Assembly (NCBI RefSeq): GCF_006337125.1
Contig: NZ_CP040887.1
Span: 744,001 to 808,000 of the forward strand
Direction of reading: 5' to 3'
Length of the DNA: 64,000 nucleotides
From: Serinicoccus chungangensis
GTDB lineage: Bacteria; Actinomycetota; Actinomycetes; Actinomycetales; Dermatophilaceae
Both the position numbers and the translations under genes were made by a program. Within the stretch, counting starts at the first letter, position 1; each line of letters starts with the position of its first letter. The notes under the pieces are model-generated. The model was not told the origin of the DNA, searched no databases, and worked only from the letters and a program-made list of their open reading frames with translations. This document shows positions 61,477-64,000 of the stretch, piece after piece.

Positions 61477-62868
61477 GTGAAGAGCGCTGTCGAGACCCTG
61501 ACCCCGACCCGGGTCAAGCTGACCGTCGAGGTCCCCGCCGCCGACCTCAAGCCGCGGCTGGACGCCGCGTACAAGAGCATCGGCGCCAACGTGCAGATCC
61601 CCGGCTTCCGCAAGGGCAAGGTCCCGAACCGGATCATCGACCAGCGCTTCGGGCGCGGTGCCGTGGTGCAGGAGGCCGTCAACGAGGCGCTCCCGGAGTA
61701 CTACACGCAGGCGATGACCGAGAACGACCTCACCCCGTTGAGCCAGCCCGAGGTGAACCTCACCTCGCTGCCGATGGAGGAGGGCCAGGACCTCGCCTTC
61801 GAGGCCGAGGTCGACATCGTCCCGCAGTTCGACCTCCCGGACTTCTCTGGCATCGAGGTCGAGGTCGACCCGGTGCAGGCCTCCGAGGAGGACGTGCAGA
61901 CCCGGATCGACAACCTGCGCGAGCGCTTCGGCACCCTCAAGCCCATCAAGCGCAAGGCCAAGACCGGCGACCACCTGACGATCGACCTCACCGCCGTCAT
62001 CGGCGACGAGGAGATCGACTCGGTGACCGGCGTCTCCTACGAGATCGGCTCGGGCACCATGCTCGACGGGCTCGACACGGCGCTGCGCGGCACCAAGGCC
62101 GGGGACACGGTGGAGTTCCAGTCCCCGCTCGCCGGTGGGGACCGCAAGGGCGAGAAGGCCGACGTCACGGTGACCGTGCAGGCCGCCAAGGAGCGCGAGC
62201 TGCCCGAGCTGGACGACGAGTTCGCCCAGCTGGCGAGCCAGTTCGACACCATGGACGAGCTGCGGGCCGACCTGGCCCAGCAGGCCGAGCAGGGCGCCCG
62301 CTTCGAGCAGGGCGTCGCGGCCCGCGACAAGGTCCTCGAGGCCATGCTCGCCATGGTCGAGATCCCGGTGCCGGACAGCCTCGTCGAGGCCGAGGTGCAC
62401 CGTCACCTCGAGGGCGAGAACCGCCTGGAGGACGATGAGCACCGTGCCGAGGTGACCGAGTCGACGACCAAGGCCATGCAGACGCAGTTCCTGCTCGACG
62501 CGCTGGTCAAGCGCGACGAGGTCGAGGTCGACCAGGGCGAGCTCATCGAGTACATCATGATGACCGCGCAGCAGTACGGCATGAACGCCCAGCAGTTCGC
62601 GCAGCAGATCGACCAGCAGAACCAGGTGCCCGCGATGGTCGCCGAGGTCGGCCGCCGCAAGGCGCTGGCCAACGTCCTGGAGCAGGCCACGGTCACCGAC
62701 ACCGACGGCAACGTGGTCGACCTGGACGCCATCGAGGGTGACGACGAGGACGAGGTCGCCGCCGGTGACCAGGTCATGGAGGCCGGCGACGAGGTCGTCG
62801 ACGCCGACGAGACCGACCCCGTCGACGAGGCCGACGCCTCCGACGAGGACACCGCCGCCAAGGCCTGA
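61477..62868 (+). CDS. tig: Trigger factor
   Basis: 463 residues. The ribosome-binding N-terminal domain has the signature 'GFRKGKVPNRIIDQRFG' and the PPIase domain 'TGDHLTIDLTAVIGDEEIDS' followed by 'GSGTMLDGLDTALRG'. It folds nascent chains at the ribosomal exit. The C-terminal domain is normal, ending in a strongly acidic tail rich in Asp/Glu (about 40 residues), as in other Actinobacteria. I chose the GTG at 61477 (VKSAVETL) with GGAG 9 bases upstream; an ATG at 61456 is in frame. clpP usually follows tig but does not here. Confidence 0.95.
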   Translation: MKSAVETLTPTRVKLTVEVPAADLKPRLDAAYKSIGANVQIPGFRKGKVPNRIIDQRFGRGAVVQEAVNEALPEYYTQAMTENDLTPLSQPEVNLTSLPMEEGQDLAFEAEVDIVPQFDLPDFSGIEVEVDPVQASEEDVQTRIDNLRERFGTLKPIKRKAKTGDHLTIDLTAVIGDEEIDSVTGVSYEIGSGTMLDGLDTALRGTKAGDTVEFQSPLAGGDRKGEKADVTVTVQAAKERELPELDDEFAQLASQFDTMDELRADLAQQAEQGARFEQGVAARDKVLEAMLAMVEIPVPDSLVEAEVHRHLEGENRLEDDEHRAEVTESTTKAMQTQFLLDALVKRDEVEVDQGELIEYIMMTAQQYGMNAQQFAQQIDQQNQVPAMVAEVGRRKALANVLEQATVTDTDGNVVDLDAIEGDDEDEVAAGDQVMEAGDEVVDADETDPVDEADASDEDTAAKA

Positions 62869-62885
62869 CCCTCCACGCACGGTGC

Positions 62886-62945
62886 GCGACTGCACCGGGT
62901 ATGCCGCCCAGCAGGGCGATCTCACGGCATACCCGGTGCAGTCGC
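62886..62945. repeat. Dispersed palindrome after tig, acting as terminator
   Basis: Two perfect complementary 21-base arms (62886-62906 and 62925-62945) with an 18-base loop, then TATTTTTCTT. Each arm contains a GGTATGCC word. The T-run makes it a good rho-independent terminator for tig. The sequence of its left end recurs at 63981-64000, so it is a repeated element. Confidence 0.9.
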
Positions 62946-63004
62946 TATTTTTCTTGCTCGGGGTGGGCTGTGGACAACGTCTGCGAGCACGGGAGGGGAG
63001 CGGG

Positions 63005-63010
63005 CACGCT
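63005..63010 (+). promoter_or_regulatory. Putative -10 box (CACGCT) of DUF559 gene
   Basis: Six bases before the ATG at 63017. Confidence 0.35.
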
Positions 63011-63016
63011 GGCTCG

Positions 63017-63943
63017 ATGAGCCAGCCTGAGGGGAGCGCCGAGGGGTTCACGGCGATGCCGTTCACGTACCGCCGTGCGCGCGAGGCGGGGATGACGCGG
63101 GCGCAGCTGCACCGGGACCACGTGTGCCTGCTGCGCGGCGTGTATGTCGACCGCCGGGTGCGGGTGGACGGCTACGTGCGCGCACGGGCCGTGCTGCTGG
63201 TCGCGCCGGCCGACGCCTTCGCGTCCCACCACACCGCCGCAGGGCTGTGGGGTGGCGTCGTCCCGCACGCGGTGCGTCCGCACGTCAGCGTGCCGACGGG
63301 GCGGCCGCGGTCGGCCCGCGAGGATCTCGTCGTGCACGCCTCGTCGCGGGAGCCGGTGGTCTTCCGGGGTCAGCGGGTCACGACGCCGCTGGACACCTTC
63401 CTCGACTGCGCGCGCGTCCTCGACCTCGTCGACCTGGTGGTGCTGGGTGACAGCCTCGTCGCCCGACGCCGGATCACGCCCGAGCGGCTGGGGCAGGGTG
63501 CGCAGGAGTCGACGGGCCGGGGCTCCCGCCTCGCCCGGCGAGCGGCCGGCCTCGTCCGGGCCGGCGTGGACTCACCCATGGAGACCCGGGCGCGGATGCT
63601 GCGCGTGCTCTCGGGCCTTCCCGAGCTCGAGACAGACCTGCGCTTCCACGACGACCGGGGGGACCTGATGCGGCGGCTCGACGCGGGGGACCGGGCGACA
63701 CGGACCGCGGTGGAGTACGACGGGCGGCACCACGTCGAGCGGGAGGACCAGTGGGAGGCGGACCTCGGGCGCCGGGAGGACTTCGAGGACGCTGCGTGGC
63801 GCATCGTCGTGCTCGTCGGCGCCGACATCTATCGCACGCCGGGCCGGACGGTGGAGCGTCTGCGCCGGATCTTCGCGCAGCGGGGCATCCCGCTCGGGCC
63901 GCCGAGCGACGAGTGGCGCCGCCACTTCCCGGGACGAGGCTGA
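63017..63943 (+). CDS. DUF559-type endonuclease-like protein with AbiEi-like N-terminus
   Basis: 308 residues. The N-terminal part ('YRRAREAGMTRAQLHRDHV' and 'CLLRGVYVDRRVRVDGYVRA') is the AbiEi-like winged-helix region seen in this actinobacterial family; 'ASHHTAAGLWGG' follows. The C-terminal DUF559 (Vsr-related) fold shows 'VEYDGRHHVEREDQWEADLG' with candidate metal ligands, then 'RREDFEDAAWRIVVLV'. Together with the 52.1 kb gene it is a paralogous family member, probably DNA-binding or DNA-cleaving. No partner toxin is adjacent. It lies between two copies of the same palindrome. Confidence 0.75.
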   Translation: MSQPEGSAEGFTAMPFTYRRAREAGMTRAQLHRDHVCLLRGVYVDRRVRVDGYVRARAVLLVAPADAFASHHTAAGLWGGVVPHAVRPHVSVPTGRPRSAREDLVVHASSREPVVFRGQRVTTPLDTFLDCARVLDLVDLVVLGDSLVARRRITPERLGQGAQESTGRGSRLARRAAGLVRAGVDSPMETRARMLRVLSGLPELETDLRFHDDRGDLMRRLDAGDRATRTAVEYDGRHHVEREDQWEADLGRREDFEDAAWRIVVLVGADIYRTPGRTVERLRRIFAQRGIPLGPPSDEWRRHFPGRG

Positions 63944-63980
63944 GGGTCCGCACGCGCTCGACGAGACCGGCTGCGGCCGC

Positions 63981-64000
63981 GGTGCGCGACTGCACCGGAT
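63981..64000. repeat. Partial second copy of the palindrome after DUF559 gene
   Basis: The first 18 bases (GGTGCGCGACTGCACCGG) are identical to 62881-62898; the rest lies past the window edge. Confidence 0.8.

Overview
The window is one contiguous piece of a high-GC actinobacterial chromosome. G or C dominates third codon positions, GTG starts and GTGA/ATGA gene overlaps are common, and the gene content is actinobacterial: a mycothiol-dependent nitroreductase relative, an actinobacterial-type RpiB with a GSGNGE active-site loop, a DUF3618 protein, an MT0933-type antitoxin-like protein and paired dynamin-like GTPases. Gene order and style suggest Micrococcales, perhaps Intrasporangiaceae or Ornithinimicrobiaceae, but that placement is inference. 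I see no rRNA, CRISPR array, prophage, integrase or transposase. Coding density is very high and no gene-free stretch exceeds 300 bases; the longest gaps (48.47-48.70, 51.87-52.11, 53.20-53.44 kb) hold tandem repeats.

Layout. 0-1.3 kb: end of thrC and all of thrB (threonine synthesis). 1.4-7.5 kb: secreted SGNH hydrolase, tRNA-Leu, Bcp peroxiredoxin, CorA transporter, DUF3618 protein, a CopB-type copper ATPase behind a CsoR-like operator, and two related small membrane proteins. 7.5-9.8 kb: tdh-kbl (threonine to glycine). 9.9-16.1 kb: Nudix-kinase fusion, tRNA-Lys, YihY, tRNA-His, orn, PrsW-like protease, a frameshifted lipase and tRNA-Arg. 16.1-24.3 kb: E. coli-like bifunctional TyrA, two dynamin-like GTPases, a short SSB, EttA and an RluA-type synthase. 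24.5-33.5 kb: GH15 enzyme, a 1312-residue S8 protease carrying cell-wall-binding repeats, TesB, an aldo/keto reductase and an M15-like protein. 33.6-36.6 kb: lutABC lactate oxidation operon. 36.7-41.3 kb: thioesterase, unknown protein, ArsR/MFS divergent pair and a CNNM/CorC protein. 41.3-51.9 kb: racemase, alpha-glucosidase, truncated globin, a GH13 branching-type enzyme, a sigma-like membrane protein, MscS and MalQ. 51.9-64 kb: two DUF559/AbiEi-type genes, PepN, the Rv2466c-like protein, RpiB, a lipoprotein, a DinB polymerase with a leucine steric gate, FMN reductase, tRNA-Gly, tRNA-Pro and trigger factor.

Together the genes describe mostly housekeeping metabolism: threonine turnover, alpha-glucan breakdown and remodelling (GH15, GH13, MalQ, GH13), lactate use, copper efflux, tyrosine synthesis and translation support.

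No complete new defence or mobile system is evident. The unusual signals are sequence-level: an octamer GGTATGCC that recurs far above expectation and appears to override codon choice; 22-bp tandem arrays that begin inside the stop codon of two genes; palindromes and arrays bracketing both DUF559-type genes; a fixed -10-to-start spacing that predicts widespread leaderless transcripts; and hairpins built around facing stop codons of convergent genes.
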